NCBI RefSeq assembly: GCF_014451325.2
Contig: NZ_JACSCH020000026.1
Coordinates: 1 to 64,000 of the forward strand
Direction: 5' to 3'
From: Streptomyces sp. CB02980
GTDB taxonomy: Bacteria; Actinomycetota; Actinomycetes; Streptomycetales; Streptomycetaceae
DNA length: 64,000 nucleotides
The position numbers and the translations under genes were made by a program. Positions within the stretch are counted from its first letter, which is position 1. Each line of letters opens with the position of its first letter. Below the pieces are notes generated by a model. It saw only the letters and a program-made list of their open reading frames with translations, made no database searches and was not told the DNA's origin. Positions 8,505 to 17,073 of this stretch are shown in pieces.

Positions 8505-10058
8505 CTAGCGGCGGATGCCGGTCGCGAACGGCAAGGTGTTCACAAAGGCCCGGTGGTGCTCGCGGTCGCACCACTCCAGCTTCAGGTACGACTTGCCGGC
8601 GGAGGCCCTGATCGTGCGCTTGTCCCGGGCCAGGGCCTCGGGTGAACGCGACGACACCGTGATGTACCCGACGAGGTTCACTCCGGCTGCTCCACTGGCG
8701 AGATCTTCACCCCGCTGGTCGAGCCGGCCGTGGGCGGCGATGTCGCGCGGGTCGACCGTGCGGTTCATCTTGGCGGCGCGGGAGGCGTCGGCCTCGTCGT
8801 TGGTCTTCTCGGTGAGCATCCGCTCGATGGCGACCTCGGTGGGCTCGAGATCCATGGTCACGGCGACCGTACGGATCACGTCCGGGGTGTGGACGAGCAG
8901 CGGGGCGAGGAAGTTGACGCCGACCGGGGTCATCGGCCACTCCTTCACCCAGGCGGTGGCGTGGCACCAGGGGGCGCGGGTGGAGGACTCGCGGGTCTTG
9001 GCCTGGAGGTACGTCGGCTCCATCGCGTCCAGTTCGGCGGGCCAAGCGTTTCGTTTCGTCATGGCCTGGATGTGGTCGATGGGGTGGTCCGGGTCGTACA
9101 TGGAGTGCACGAGGGAGGCGAGCCGGGACTGGCCGAGGGGCTGGCGGACGCGGATGTCGGCCTCGGCGAGGCGGGCGCAGATGTCGGTGAGCTCGCGGGC
9201 CATGACGACGGCGAGGCCGGCGTCGCGGTCGAGCTTGCGGGCGCCGGAGGCGTGCTTGGCGGCGCGGGCCATGGCGTTGGCCTCGGCGGCGAGTTCGCGC
9301 GTGTAGTGCATGCAGGCGACGAGGTAGGCGCGGTGCTGCTCGCTGGAGGTGGAGACCATCGACTGGAGCTGGTCGTACGACTCCATGAGCCACGTGGGCG
9401 CGTGGGGGTCGCCGCGCTGGCCGACGTCCTTGGCGTGGGCGTCCGGGTCGGCGGGGAGGGTGCGGGCCAGCATCTGGAGGCGGGTCACGAAGCCGTCGCC
9501 GTTGGCGACGTGCTTGAGGAGGGTGCCGAAGCGGTCGACCAGGGCCTCCTGGTCCTCGCTGTCGCGCAGGCCGACGCCGGGGCCCTCGATCTCGATGGCG
9601 GCGGTGACGGTGCGGCGGTCGGCGTGCAGGAGGACGGCGATCTCGTCGGGGCCGAAGGGGGCGGCGAGCCAGCCGACGCGGCCGATGCCGGGCGGCGGGC
9701 CGACCTCGACCTCGCGGCCGTCGAGGTGGGTGCCGGACTCGGAGACGACGGAGCGGTAGGCCGTGCCGCGCTTGAGCATCCGCTTGTAGCTGCGGTTGAT
9801 CTCGAACCACTTGTAGAACGTGCGGTGCTTGTACGGGAGGTACACGGCGGCGATCGCGAGCATCGGGAGGCCGGCGAGGAGCGCGATCCGCAGGGGGAGG
9901 AGGGGGACGAGGAGTCCGCTCATCATGCCGAGGAAGGCGCCGACGATGATCAGGGCGATCTCGCCCGTCTCGCGGTTCTTGCCGACGATCGCGTTCGGCC
10001 GGGCGCGGCCCACGAGATACGTACGGCGGGGCGCGACCGGCTGGGACTGGGTCGTCAA
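8505..10058 (-). CDS. cmdC: CmdC: SCO6880-family T4SS-like membrane protein
   Basis: A 517-residue protein with a PrgI-like start: a short cytosolic N-terminus, then two closely spaced membrane helices at about residues 33-75. A large soluble domain follows, the arrangement seen in SCO6880-type proteins of actinobacterial conjugation-like clusters. It starts at TTG and overlaps the CmdD stop as TTGA. It probably couples the membrane channel to the CmdB ATPase, as PrgI/VirB3-VirB4 pairs do in Gram-positive systems. Confidence 0.82.
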   Translation of the reverse strand: MTTQSQPVAPRRTYLVGRARPNAIVGKNRETGEIALIIVGAFLGMMSGLLVPLLPLRIALLAGLPMLAIAAVYLPYKHRTFYKWFEINRSYKRMLKRGTAYRSVVSESGTHLDGREVEVGPPPGIGRVGWLAAPFGPDEIAVLLHADRRTVTAAIEIEGPGVGLRDSEDQEALVDRFGTLLKHVANGDGFVTRLQMLARTLPADPDAHAKDVGQRGDPHAPTWLMESYDQLQSMVSTSSEQHRAYLVACMHYTRELAAEANAMARAAKHASGARKLDRDAGLAVVMARELTDICARLAEADIRVRQPLGQSRLASLVHSMYDPDHPIDHIQAMTKRNAWPAELDAMEPTYLQAKTRESSTRAPWCHATAWVKEWPMTPVGVNFLAPLLVHTPDVIRTVAVTMDLEPTEVAIERMLTEKTNDEADASRAAKMNRTVDPRDIAAHGRLDQRGEDLASGAAGVNLVGYITVSSRSPEALARDKRTIRASAGKSYLKLEWCDREHHRAFVNTLPFATGIRR

Positions 10059-11374
10059 CGCCCTGCACCTCCAGAGTTCTTGCGGCTACTGTGCGGGGTT
10101 CCCGCGGTGGGACTGCTGCTGCGGGGCGGGGGCGGAGGAGTCGCGCCGCCGCCACTTCCGCCGCGGCTGCTGTGGGCGGCCATGCCGCCGGACATGGGGT
10201 TGGCGGGGCGGGCGGGCTGGGAGCCCTGGCCGCCACCGCCGTCGCCGCGGGAGCTGTGGGTCTTGATGCCCTGGGAGACGAGGGAGGCGGGGGAGGAGAT
10301 GACCGCCGCGGCCGCGTTCTCGCCGGCGCGGTGGAGGCGGTTGTTGCGGGAGGCGGCGATCTCGTCGCCGAAGCCGGGGACGAAGCGGTAGATCATCGCG
10401 GAGGCGAAGATCGCGAGCAGGATGATCGCGAGGCCGGAGACGACGGCGGAGAACGAGTCGGGTCCGGTGCCGGAGGAGAGGGCGCCGGCCAGGCCGAGGA
10501 CGATGACGATGACCGGCTTGACCAGGATGATCGCGATCATGATGCCGGCCCAGCGGCGGACGTGGCCCCACATGTTCTTGTCGACGAGGCCGGAGTAGAC
10601 GACGACGCCGAGGAGGGCGCCGACGTACAGCATGACGGCGCGGAGGAAGAGCTCCAGGTAGAGCACGCCGGCGGCGATGACGGTCACCAGGGACACGATG
10701 ATCAGCATGATGGGGCCGCCACCGATGCTGTCGCCCTTCTGGAGGGCCTCCTTGAAGCTGCCGAAGAAGACGTCGGTCTGCTTGCCGGTGCCGGAGGCGA
10801 TGACCTCGGTGACGGCGTCGGTGGCGTTGACGACGGTGTAGAGGATCAGGGGGGTGAAGGCGGAGGCGAGGACCGTCAGCCAGAGGAAGCCGATGGCTTC
10901 GGAGAGCGCGGTGGTGAGGGGGACGCCGCGGACGGCGCGCTTGGCGACGGCGAGGAGCCAGAGGAGGAGGGTGAGGACGGTGGAGGCGGCGAAGACGATG
11001 GCGTACCGGCCGAGGAACTCCGTGTTGGTGAAGTCGACGTCGGCGGTTTCTTTGACGGCCTTGGAGAGGTAGTCGATGGTGGCGATGGCGGCGTCGGAGA
11101 AGCCGCGGGCGAGGGACTTGAGGGGGTCTTGCTCGTTGTTGGTCTCGGGGAGCGGCACCGTGCCGCCGCCGGGCTGACTCCGCTCGCAGAGCGTCCTGGC
11201 TTCTCCCACCAGGAATCTGCACTCGCTGTTGCCCGCGCTCGGGGAGGGCGTGGGCGTCGAAGGCGTCGGTGTGGGAGCGGCCTGGGCGGCCGATGCGAGC
11301 AGGAGGGGCAGGAAGAGGAACACCGCCACGATCGCGGTCGCCGCGCGTACGGGCAGGCTTCGCTCAGCGGGCAT
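10055..11374 (-). CDS. cmdD: CmdD: polytopic TrbL/VirB6-like membrane protein
   Basis: A 439-residue protein with an N-terminal signal or anchor segment (VFLFLPLLLASAAQA) and an exported Pro/Thr/Ser stretch. About six membrane helices lie between residues 130 and 350. A Gly/Ser/Pro-rich cytoplasmic tail carries three HSSR motifs (THSSRGDG, AHSSRGGS, PHSSRKNS). The topology fits the VirB6/TrbL channel component. The ATG at 11374 overlaps the end of cmdE by 11 bases. The repeated HSSR motif in the tail may be a docking signal. Confidence 0.78.
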   Translation of the reverse strand: MPAERSLPVRAATAIVAVFLFLPLLLASAAQAAPTPTPSTPTPSPSAGNSECRFLVGEARTLCERSQPGGGTVPLPETNNEQDPLKSLARGFSDAAIATIDYLSKAVKETADVDFTNTEFLGRYAIVFAASTVLTLLLWLLAVAKRAVRGVPLTTALSEAIGFLWLTVLASAFTPLILYTVVNATDAVTEVIASGTGKQTDVFFGSFKEALQKGDSIGGGPIMLIIVSLVTVIAAGVLYLELFLRAVMLYVGALLGVVVYSGLVDKNMWGHVRRWAGIMIAIILVKPVIVIVLGLAGALSSGTGPDSFSAVVSGLAIILLAIFASAMIYRFVPGFGDEIAASRNNRLHRAGENAAAAVISSPASLVSQGIKTHSSRGDGGGGQGSQPARPANPMSGGMAAHSSRGGSGGGATPPPPPRSSSPTAGTPHSSRKNSGGAGR

Positions 11375-12200
11375 AGGTGAACCCTCCGTATCCCTCGACC
11401 GCTTCGGCGATCTCGTCGGCCATGGAGGCGCGGTTGTCGCCGTTGACCGGGGTGGGTCCCTCGCGCTGGTCGAGGGATTCCAGGCGCCAGTCGCCCCCGA
11501 CCCACGTGAGCTTCTCTGTGATGGTGAACCACGTGGAAGTGACGGGCTTGGTCGAGCCCGCGCCTGCGAGGCCACCAAGGCTGGTGCACCAGACCTCGAC
11601 CGTCGCGGAGTTCTCCGTGTAGTCCAGGACCCTCGCGCCGATGGGGATGGTGCGTGACACGAGGGTCATTCCAGAGGGTGCGGTTCCGTCCTTGTTGAGT
11701 CCGGCGCTGGCCATGAGATCGGCTGTGTAGGAGGCGTCGAACTTCTTGAGAAGGTCGTCCACGACCGCCGGGGCGTGGACGGTGCGTACGATCTCACGGC
11801 GCTGGTCGGCGTTGAACATGTCGACCGAACCCAGCGCCACCGCGTAATTCGTCGCCGCGCTCTGCGCCCCCTGCTCGTCCTGGGCGTAGCCCGTGGGGAT
11901 CTGGCCGTTCTTGCCGGTGACCGGGCGGATGCCCGTCGCCGCCGTGGGGGCCGTTCTGCCGGGGGTGTCGGAGGAGGGGCCCGCCGCGTCCGCCGGGTCG
12001 CCGCCGCCGCGGTTGGCGAAGGCGATGGCCGCGACGAGGAGGACCACCACGCCGACGACCGTGATGAGGGAGCGTGAGCTGCGGACGGGGCGGCGGGCGC
12101 CGCCGTACACGTCGCCGCTGTTGCCCTCCGGCAGGCGGGTCCGGGTCTGGCCCGAGCCGCCCACGCCGCCGAAGCTGTCGTGCTCGTCACCGGGACTCAT
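11364..12200 (-). CDS. cmdE: CmdE: single-span, VirB8/TcpC-like envelope protein
   Basis: A 278-residue protein with a Gly-rich cytosolic N-terminus, one membrane span (SLITVVGVVVLLVAAIAFA, about residues 44-62) and an external domain. The domain contains SAATNYAVALGS, and toward the end KLTWVGGDWRLESL. An NTF2-like outer domain ending in a W-x-GDWR-like strand is typical of VirB8/TcpC/TraM subunits of Gram-positive conjugation systems. It is followed with overlap by cmdD. Identification rests on topology and motif shape. Confidence 0.75.
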   Translation of the reverse strand: MSPGDEHDSFGGVGGSGQTRTRLPEGNSGDVYGGARRPVRSSRSLITVVGVVVLLVAAIAFANRGGGDPADAAGPSSDTPGRTAPTAATGIRPVTGKNGQIPTGYAQDEQGAQSAATNYAVALGSVDMFNADQRREIVRTVHAPAVVDDLLKKFDASYTADLMASAGLNKDGTAPSGMTLVSRTIPIGARVLDYTENSATVEVWCTSLGGLAGAGSTKPVTSTWFTITEKLTWVGGDWRLESLDQREGPTPVNGDNRASMADEIAEAVEGYGGFTYAR

Positions 12201-12296
12201 GCCGGGAACGCCCCCTCACTGGTTCGCGGTACGGGCAGTACGTCTTGCTGGACATCTGGGGAACGCATTCTCAGAGGAGTGGTGTCCGACGGGGGG

Positions 12297-12605
12297 TCAG
12301 ACCGCCATCCCGTACACGATGGTGAACAGCGTCCCCAGGGATCCGATGATGAAGACGCCGGTCAGACCGGCCACGATGAGGCCCTTGCCCTGTTCCGCGC
12401 TGAACGTGTCGCGGAGGGCGGTGGCGCCGATGCGCTGCTTGGCCGCTCCCCAGATGGCGATGCCGAGGCAGAGCAGGATGGCCACGGCCATCACCACCTC
12501 GATCATGATCTTCGCCTCGGCGCCCAGGCTGCCGAAGGGGCCCCAGTTCGGGGCGATTCCACCGATGATGGTGGTGATGTCGCCTTTTTCTGCCGCCAGG
12601 TACAT
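12297..12605 (-). CDS. cmdF: CmdF: small two-span pilin-like membrane protein
   Basis: A 102-residue protein with two hydrophobic helices (about residues 34-53 and 75-98) and little else, the size and shape of VirB2/TrbC pilin-like subunits. ATG MYLAAEKGD was selected as the start because upstream codons in the frame lack membrane-protein character. It is the first gene of the leftward cmd operon and is separated from cmdE by about 96 bases. Confidence 0.72.
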   Translation of the reverse strand: MYLAAEKGDITTIIGGIAPNWGPFGSLGAEAKIMIEVVMAVAILLCLGIAIWGAAKQRIGATALRDTFSAEQGKGLIVAGLTGVFIIGSLGTLFTIVYGMAV

Positions 12606-12799
12606 GTAACTCACCGCCCCTGTATGGGTAGTTAGTCGCCCCTGCCGGACGGCATGGGTCATCGCCCTATCTTCGCTGATGAAACCGCTCGCGTGTGACG
12701 GCTTGACGGCTCTCTTTACCCGATCCCCGCACATCTGACCGACTTGACCGTCTTGACCTGCGGTGGTCTGGCCGGTTTCTATGCAAAGAAGCGTATGGT

Positions 12800-12822
12800 C
12801 ACTCTGTGTATCACGGAGAGTG
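12800..12822. promoter_or_regulatory. Inverted repeat in the cmdF / cell-wall hydrolase divergent region
   Basis: CACTCT and AGAGTG flank an 11-base centre that itself contains GTG-TAT-CAC. This is the only clear structure in the 324-base divergent region 12606-12929. It lies in the relatively AT-rich part and could bind a regulator of either operon. No riboswitch could be recognised in the rest of the region. Confidence 0.35.
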
Positions 12823-12929
12823 ACTCCGGGCAATGATTGTCGTTGTTGCACTCTTGGGGCGGTGTCGGCGGCTCACCGCCTAGAATCGACCCCGGGGGCG
12901 TACTGCCATGAGCCGAGGGGTGGTTGACG

Positions 12930-13958
12930 GTGCGTAGGGCCGGCAAGGCGTGGCTGGTGGCCGGTGGGGCCTTCGGGGTCTGTCTGAGCTTCGTCGCACT
13001 GCTCGTCGTCGGTACGTACTCGGCGGCGGCGGGTCTCGCGGGCGGTGCGGGCACCGGCGCGAACGGCACCGTGGCGCTCGCCAAGGGTGCGGTCCCGGCG
13101 CTCTACCAGGGGCTCGTGCAGCGCTGGGGGAACCTCTGCCCCGCCATCAACCCGGCCCTGCTCGCCGCCCAGCTCTACCAGGAGAGCGGCTGGAACCCGC
13201 GGGCCGTCTCCTCGGCCGACGCGCGGGGCATCGCCCAGTTCATCCCCGGCACCTGGGCCGGGCACGGGGTCGACGGCGACGGGGACGGCGACCGGGACAT
13301 CTGGGACCCCCAGGACGCGATCCCCTCGGCCGCCTCGTACGACTGCGAGCTCGCCGGCTATGTGAAGAACGTGCCCGGGGACCCGGCGAGCAACATGCTG
13401 GCCGCGTACAACGCGGGCGCGTACCGGGTGATCAAGCACGGTGGGGTGCCGCCCATCAGCGAGACCCAGAACTACGTGCGCATCATCAAGTCCCTGGAGA
13501 AGAGCTTCGCCAAGCCCCTCGGCCGTGTCGATCCCTCCCGGCAGGCGGCCAGTGCGATCCACTACGCGCAGGGGAAGCTCGGCACCCCGTACCTCTGGGG
13601 CGGTACGGGCACGGCCGCGCAGAGCGGCCGGTTCGACTGCTCCGGGCTCACCCAGGCCGCGTACGAGGATGTCGGCATCCGGCTGCCGCGCGTGGCCAAC
13701 GACCAGTACAACGCCGGGCCGCACCCCTCGCGCGAGGAGCTGCTCCCCGGGGACCTGGTCTTCTTCTCCGACGACCTGACCAACTCGCGGGCCATCCGGC
13801 ACGTCGGCATCTACGTCGGCGGCGGGTACATGATCGACGCGCCGCGCACCGGCGCGGTGATCCGTTTCGACCGGATCGACACCCCGGACTACTTCGGTGC
13901 GACCCGGGTCACCGCGGAGGGCGCGGCGGCGCTGCCCACCCATCTCCCGCAGGCCTGA
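12930..13958 (+). CDS. Bifunctional cell-wall hydrolase: lytic transglycosylase-like plus NlpC/P60
   Basis: A 342-residue exported or membrane-anchored protein. A signal-type segment lies at about residues 8-30. An SLT-like domain follows, with the catalytic Glu in LYQESGWNPRAVS and GIAQFIPGTW. The NlpC/P60 peptidase domain has its Cys in FDCSGLTQAAYED and its His in RHVGIYVGGGYMIDAPR. This muramidase-plus-endopeptidase pairing is that of VirB1-like enzymes that open peptidoglycan for type IV secretion systems, and here it is divergent from the cmd operon. GTG at 12930 is preferred over TTG at 12924 because AGGGG lies 9 bases upstream. Confidence 0.88.
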   Translation: MRRAGKAWLVAGGAFGVCLSFVALLVVGTYSAAAGLAGGAGTGANGTVALAKGAVPALYQGLVQRWGNLCPAINPALLAAQLYQESGWNPRAVSSADARGIAQFIPGTWAGHGVDGDGDGDRDIWDPQDAIPSAASYDCELAGYVKNVPGDPASNMLAAYNAGAYRVIKHGGVPPISETQNYVRIIKSLEKSFAKPLGRVDPSRQAASAIHYAQGKLGTPYLWGGTGTAAQSGRFDCSGLTQAAYEDVGIRLPRVANDQYNAGPHPSREELLPGDLVFFSDDLTNSRAIRHVGIYVGGGYMIDAPRTGAVIRFDRIDTPDYFGATRVTAEGAAALPTHLPQA

Positions 13959-14189
13959 GCGGAACAGACGGACCGTCGGCAGGCGCGCGCCTACCGGGCG
14001 TACCGGACATGGCCGGAACTCTCCGTCATGCACAGGCCCTGAGCTGCGGTGAACCGTCACTCTTCGATAACGTCATCATGATCCACCGGAGAGATCGGAA
14101 CGTGCGCCTCAGGCGGTTCGTTCCTTGGTCCGACCGCTCTGACCACGGGGGTTGGAAAACACAGACACGAGAGCAAGGGGCCTCAGCAG

Positions 14190-14912
14190 ATGGCTGGACT
14201 CGCATCGGACGGTTCGAACCCCGATGTCAGCCTGCTCTACGACATCAACGGGCTGGCCAAGGCCGCCCCGCCGTGGTTCGACCGCGTCATGGAGTTCGTC
14301 GGCGAGTACGGGATCATGCTCGCGATGGCCCTCGTCGTGCTGTGGTGCTGGTGGAGCGTGCGCCGCCGCGGCACCCTGGCCGACTCCGTCTCGGCCGTCG
14401 CCGGGCTCGTCTGGGCCCCGCTGGCCGCCGGCGTCGCCCTCCTGGTGAACATCCCCATCCGCGGCTTCGTCGAGCGCCCCCGGCCCTTCAACGACCATCA
14501 GGGGCTCGAGGTCCTCGTCGCCGGGAAGACCGACTTCTCCTTCGTCAGCGACCACGCCACGCTGGCGATGGCCCTGGGCGTCGGTGTCTTCGTCGCCCAC
14601 CGCAGGTTCGGTCTTGTCGCGATCGGCCTCGCCCTCGCCGAGGGCTTCGCGCGGGTCTACATGGGGGTCCACTACCCGACCGACGTGATCGGCGGTTTCG
14701 CCCTCGGTACGGCGGTGGCACTGCTCCTGGCCCCGCTCGCCCTCGCGCTGCTCACCCCGGTGATCTCCGCCGTCGCCCGCTCGGGCCGCTGCGCGGGTCT
14801 TGTCCGCTCCCGCCGGGCCGAGCCGACGCGGCACCCGGAGGCGATCGGCATCCCCGAGCCGCGCATCGGCGGCCCGGCCGCCGGTCCCGGCCGCAACGAC
14901 CTCGCCGCCTAG
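14190..14912 (+). CDS. PAP2-family membrane phosphatase
   Basis: A 240-residue polytopic protein with the three PAP2 phosphatase motifs: RGFVERPRPF, then FVSDHA, then ARVYMGVHYPTDVIGG. The conserved Arg, His and Asp residues are all present. Substrates of the family include undecaprenyl pyrophosphate and phosphatidic acid. The C-terminal tail (about residues 200-240) is Arg/Pro-rich and cytoplasmic. It may recycle lipid carrier, but the context does not settle the substrate. Confidence 0.9.
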   Translation: MAGLASDGSNPDVSLLYDINGLAKAAPPWFDRVMEFVGEYGIMLAMALVVLWCWWSVRRRGTLADSVSAVAGLVWAPLAAGVALLVNIPIRGFVERPRPFNDHQGLEVLVAGKTDFSFVSDHATLAMALGVGVFVAHRRFGLVAIGLALAEGFARVYMGVHYPTDVIGGFALGTAVALLLAPLALALLTPVISAVARSGRCAGLVRSRRAEPTRHPEAIGIPEPRIGGPAAGPGRNDLAA

Positions 14913-15020
14913 GACCTGTCCGTTCGACGGATCGCCCGGGCGGCGTTCGCGCCCCCGGTCACCACGCCTGCGCGACCTCGCCGCCCAGGGCCTGTCCGGC
15001 GGATCAGGGTCGGATAGGCC

Positions 15021-15185
15021 CTAGCCCTCCGTGCCCTCCGCGGTGCGGAGGTGGTCCGCCGCGTCCGTGCGGGCCCGGTCGCGGGATCTTCGGGCCGGGC
15101 CCGTCCAGCCGCAGCTGCAGCGTGCCAGCGCGAACGAGCCGCGCTCCGACGTCGTGGTGGTGTGAGGGGAGGACTGCGCGTGCAC
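15021..15185 (-). CDS. Small CSCGW-motif protein (54 residues)
   Basis: A short leftward frame from GTG at 15185 to TAG. The product has FALARCSCGWTGPARRSRD followed by an acidic/basic helix (ARTDAADHL), which looks like a small conserved Streptomyces protein with a C-x-C metal-type pair. It fills the otherwise empty 14913-15316 gap between the PAP2 and lipoprotein genes. A GGTGAG sequence abuts the GTG, so the start is uncertain. The reading frame is plausible rather than proven. Confidence 0.55.
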   Translation of the reverse strand: MHAQSSPHTTTTSERGSFALARCSCGWTGPARRSRDRARTDAADHLRTAEGTEG

Positions 15186-15316
15186 CTCACCACGGTACTG
15201 CGCGTGACGGCACGCCTCGACCGTCGTTATGCGGATCGGGCGTCCCCAGGGCCCGCGGGCCCGGGGAAGGGCGGGTCCCGGGCAAACAGCGGTGAGGCGT
15301 TGGGGGTTGGCAGGCG

Positions 15317-16162
15317 ATGGTGGTGCAGCTGCGGTACGGCCGTCCGGGTGTGCGCGGGAGCGGGGCGTTCGCCGTCACCGCCGTCCTGGTCGGCTCCCTC
15401 GTCGGGACCGCGGCGGTCTCGGGGTGCGCCGCCCCCGAGGACCCCAGGCCGACGGTCGACCCCACCCTCGCCGTACGGAACGCCCCCGACGCGCTGACGA
15501 AGGCCGGCACCTCCAAGGCGAGCACCTCCATGGAGATGGCCGCGGGCGGGACGCGGGTCACCATCCGGGGCGAGGGCGGCTACGACTTCCGGCGCCGTAC
15601 CGGCCGGCTCCAGGTGGTGCTGCCGAAGGACGCGGCCGGGACCAGCGAGCACCGGCCCATCACCGAGCTCCTCACCCCCGGCGCCCTCTACATGAAGAAC
15701 CGGGGGGCCGGGGTGCCCGCCGACAAGTGGGTGCGGGTCGACACCACCACCCTCGACGACGGGAACCTCGTCACGGGCGGGGCCACCGATCCGGCCGCCG
15801 CGGCGGAGCTGCTGCGGGGCGCCCGGCAGGTCACGTACGTCGGCGAGGTCGATCTGGCAGGGGTGAAAGTCAGCCACTACCGGGGGGTCGCGGACATCGC
15901 GCACGCCGCCCGGGTCGCCTCGCCGCAGCTCCGGGGACCGCTCGCCGCGGCGGCGAAAGGGTTCGCCACGGACACCGTGCCCTTCGACGCGTACCTCGAC
16001 GGGGAGGGGCGGCTGCGCAAGGTGCGCCACCAGTTCAGCTTCAGCAACCAGGGCCGTACGGTCGCGGTCGCGTCGACGACCCTGCTGTACGGCTTCGGGG
16101 TCCCCGTCCAGGTGGCGCTGCCGGACCGCCGGGACATCTACGCCGGGAAGATCAAGGGCTGA
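15317..16162 (+). CDS. LppX/LprG-like lipoprotein
   Basis: A 281-residue protein with an N-terminal signal and the lipobox AVSGC, so it should be a diacylglyceryl-anchored lipoprotein outside the membrane. The rest looks like the LolA/LprG-like beta fold of actinobacterial lipoproteins, with long amphipathic strands (RLQVVLPKD, DTVPFDAYLDGEGRLRKV). Such proteins bind lipids or glycolipids in mycobacteria. The cargo here is unknown. Confidence 0.82.
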   Translation: MVVQLRYGRPGVRGSGAFAVTAVLVGSLVGTAAVSGCAAPEDPRPTVDPTLAVRNAPDALTKAGTSKASTSMEMAAGGTRVTIRGEGGYDFRRRTGRLQVVLPKDAAGTSEHRPITELLTPGALYMKNRGAGVPADKWVRVDTTTLDDGNLVTGGATDPAAAAELLRGARQVTYVGEVDLAGVKVSHYRGVADIAHAARVASPQLRGPLAAAAKGFATDTVPFDAYLDGEGRLRKVRHQFSFSNQGRTVAVASTTLLYGFGVPVQVALPDRRDIYAGKIKG

Positions 16163-16289
16163 ACGGCCTGAGCCGGCCCGGTACTGGCGTGGACCATCGG
16201 CAAATGGTCCGGACGTGTCATGCGCGGTGCGTGTCGCCGTCCCTACGCTGGGAGACCGCTGGGAGACCGACGCCGGCAGGAAGAGGTGG

Positions 16290-16475
16290 ATGCGCGTGGC
16301 CCCGCCCGGTACAGCAACCGTGACCGCAGACCCGGACTGCGTCGCCCTCGCCGAGATCGAACTGTGCGGCGAGCTGATCATCGCCGCGTCGGCCGCGGAC
16401 GGGGAGCGGCTCAGCGCCGACCGGATCGACGAGGTGCTGAGGGTGGCGGTGGAGCGGGCCGTGGAGGACCTCTGA
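16290..16475 (+). CDS. Small conserved actinobacterial protein of unknown function
   Basis: A 61-residue protein containing CVALAEIELCGELIIAASAA and ADRIDEVLRVAVERA. The two halves could form a strand-helix unit. A purine-rich AGGAAGAGG precedes the ATG at 16290; the GTG at 16296 is an alternative. It is convergent with csoR. No function is assigned to this family as far as I know. The Cys residues near a copper sensor gene are suggestive only. Confidence 0.65.
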   Translation: MRVAPPGTATVTADPDCVALAEIELCGELIIAASAADGERLSADRIDEVLRVAVERAVEDL

Positions 16476-16524
16476 CGGGACGGCCCGGCTCATCACCGCG
16501 TACGGGAGGAGCGGGACGGAGGCC

Positions 16525-16881
16525 TCAGGTCCGCATCATGCGGGCGATGGCCTTCGTGGCCTCCTCGACCTTGGCGTCGATGCCGTCGCCGCCCTTGGTC
16601 GCCGCCTCCGCGACGCAGTGCCGCAGATGCTCCTCCAGGAGCTGGAGGGCGAACGACTGGAGCGCCTTCGTCGAGGCGGAGACCTGCGTGAGTATGTCGA
16701 TGCAGTAGACGTCCTCGTCGACCATCCGCTGGAGCCCGCGGATCTGGCCCTCGATCCGGCGGAGTCGCTTGAGGTGCTCGTCCTTCTGCTTGTGGTAGCC
16801 GTGCACGCCGTGCTCGTGGTCGGCCGGCCCGACGGCCTCGACGGCCTCGGGGGTGACCTGGTCCGCCTCGGTGGTCGTCAT
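16525..16881 (-). CDS. csoR: CsoR copper-sensing transcriptional repressor
   Basis: A 118-residue all-helical CsoR/FrmR-family repressor. The Cu(I) ligands are Cys60, His85 and Cys89 (DVYCIDIL and EEHLRHC), with the 25- and 4-residue spacing of the S. lividans CsoR triad. A His-rich N-terminus (DHEHGVHGYHK) precedes the DNA-binding face (LKRLRRIEGQIRGLQRM). Copper binding releases the protein from its operator. An excellent palindromic operator lies just upstream, so the gene is probably autoregulated. Other copper genes of the regulon are not in the window. Confidence 0.93.
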   Translation of the reverse strand: MTTTEADQVTPEAVEAVGPADHEHGVHGYHKQKDEHLKRLRRIEGQIRGLQRMVDEDVYCIDILTQVSASTKALQSFALQLLEEHLRHCVAEAATKGGDGIDAKVEEATKAIARMMRT

Positions 16882-16911
16882 GGCGTCCTCCCGTTGTCCA
16901 TTAAGGGGGTG

Positions 16912-16930
16912 TATACCCCTCGTGGGTATA
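16912..16930. promoter_or_regulatory. CsoR operator
   Basis: TATACCC-CTCGT-GGGTATA is a perfect 7-bp inverted repeat that matches the GC-tract palindrome (TACCC...GGGTA) of CsoR-type operators. It lies 31 bases upstream of the csoR start, where binding would block its promoter. Confidence 0.85.
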
Positions 16931-17073
16931 TGGTACCGATCCCCGCAGATCCGGGCGGGGGCCCGTGCTGTTCACTGTGCCTGATGGGCGACACTGAGAG
17001 ACGCCGGTTAGCCGTGGCCGGATGATGCGCCTAGCATCAGCCTGACCGAAACCCAGCACCCCGAGGACCTCAC

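Noticed and set aside
5674..8508. 944-residue rightward frame opposite the cmd genes
   Set aside because: Composition is Gly/Arg/Asp-rich without recognisable domains and it mirrors cmdA and cmdB.
12606..12929. Possible c-di-AMP (ydaO-type) riboswitch before the cell-wall hydrolase
   Set aside because: Such riboswitches precede some actinobacterial wall hydrolases, but I could not find the conserved core elements here.
16970..16976. PHO box for the DUF47-pitH2 operon
   Set aside because: Only one GTTCACT half-unit is visible; no second unit at 11-base spacing.
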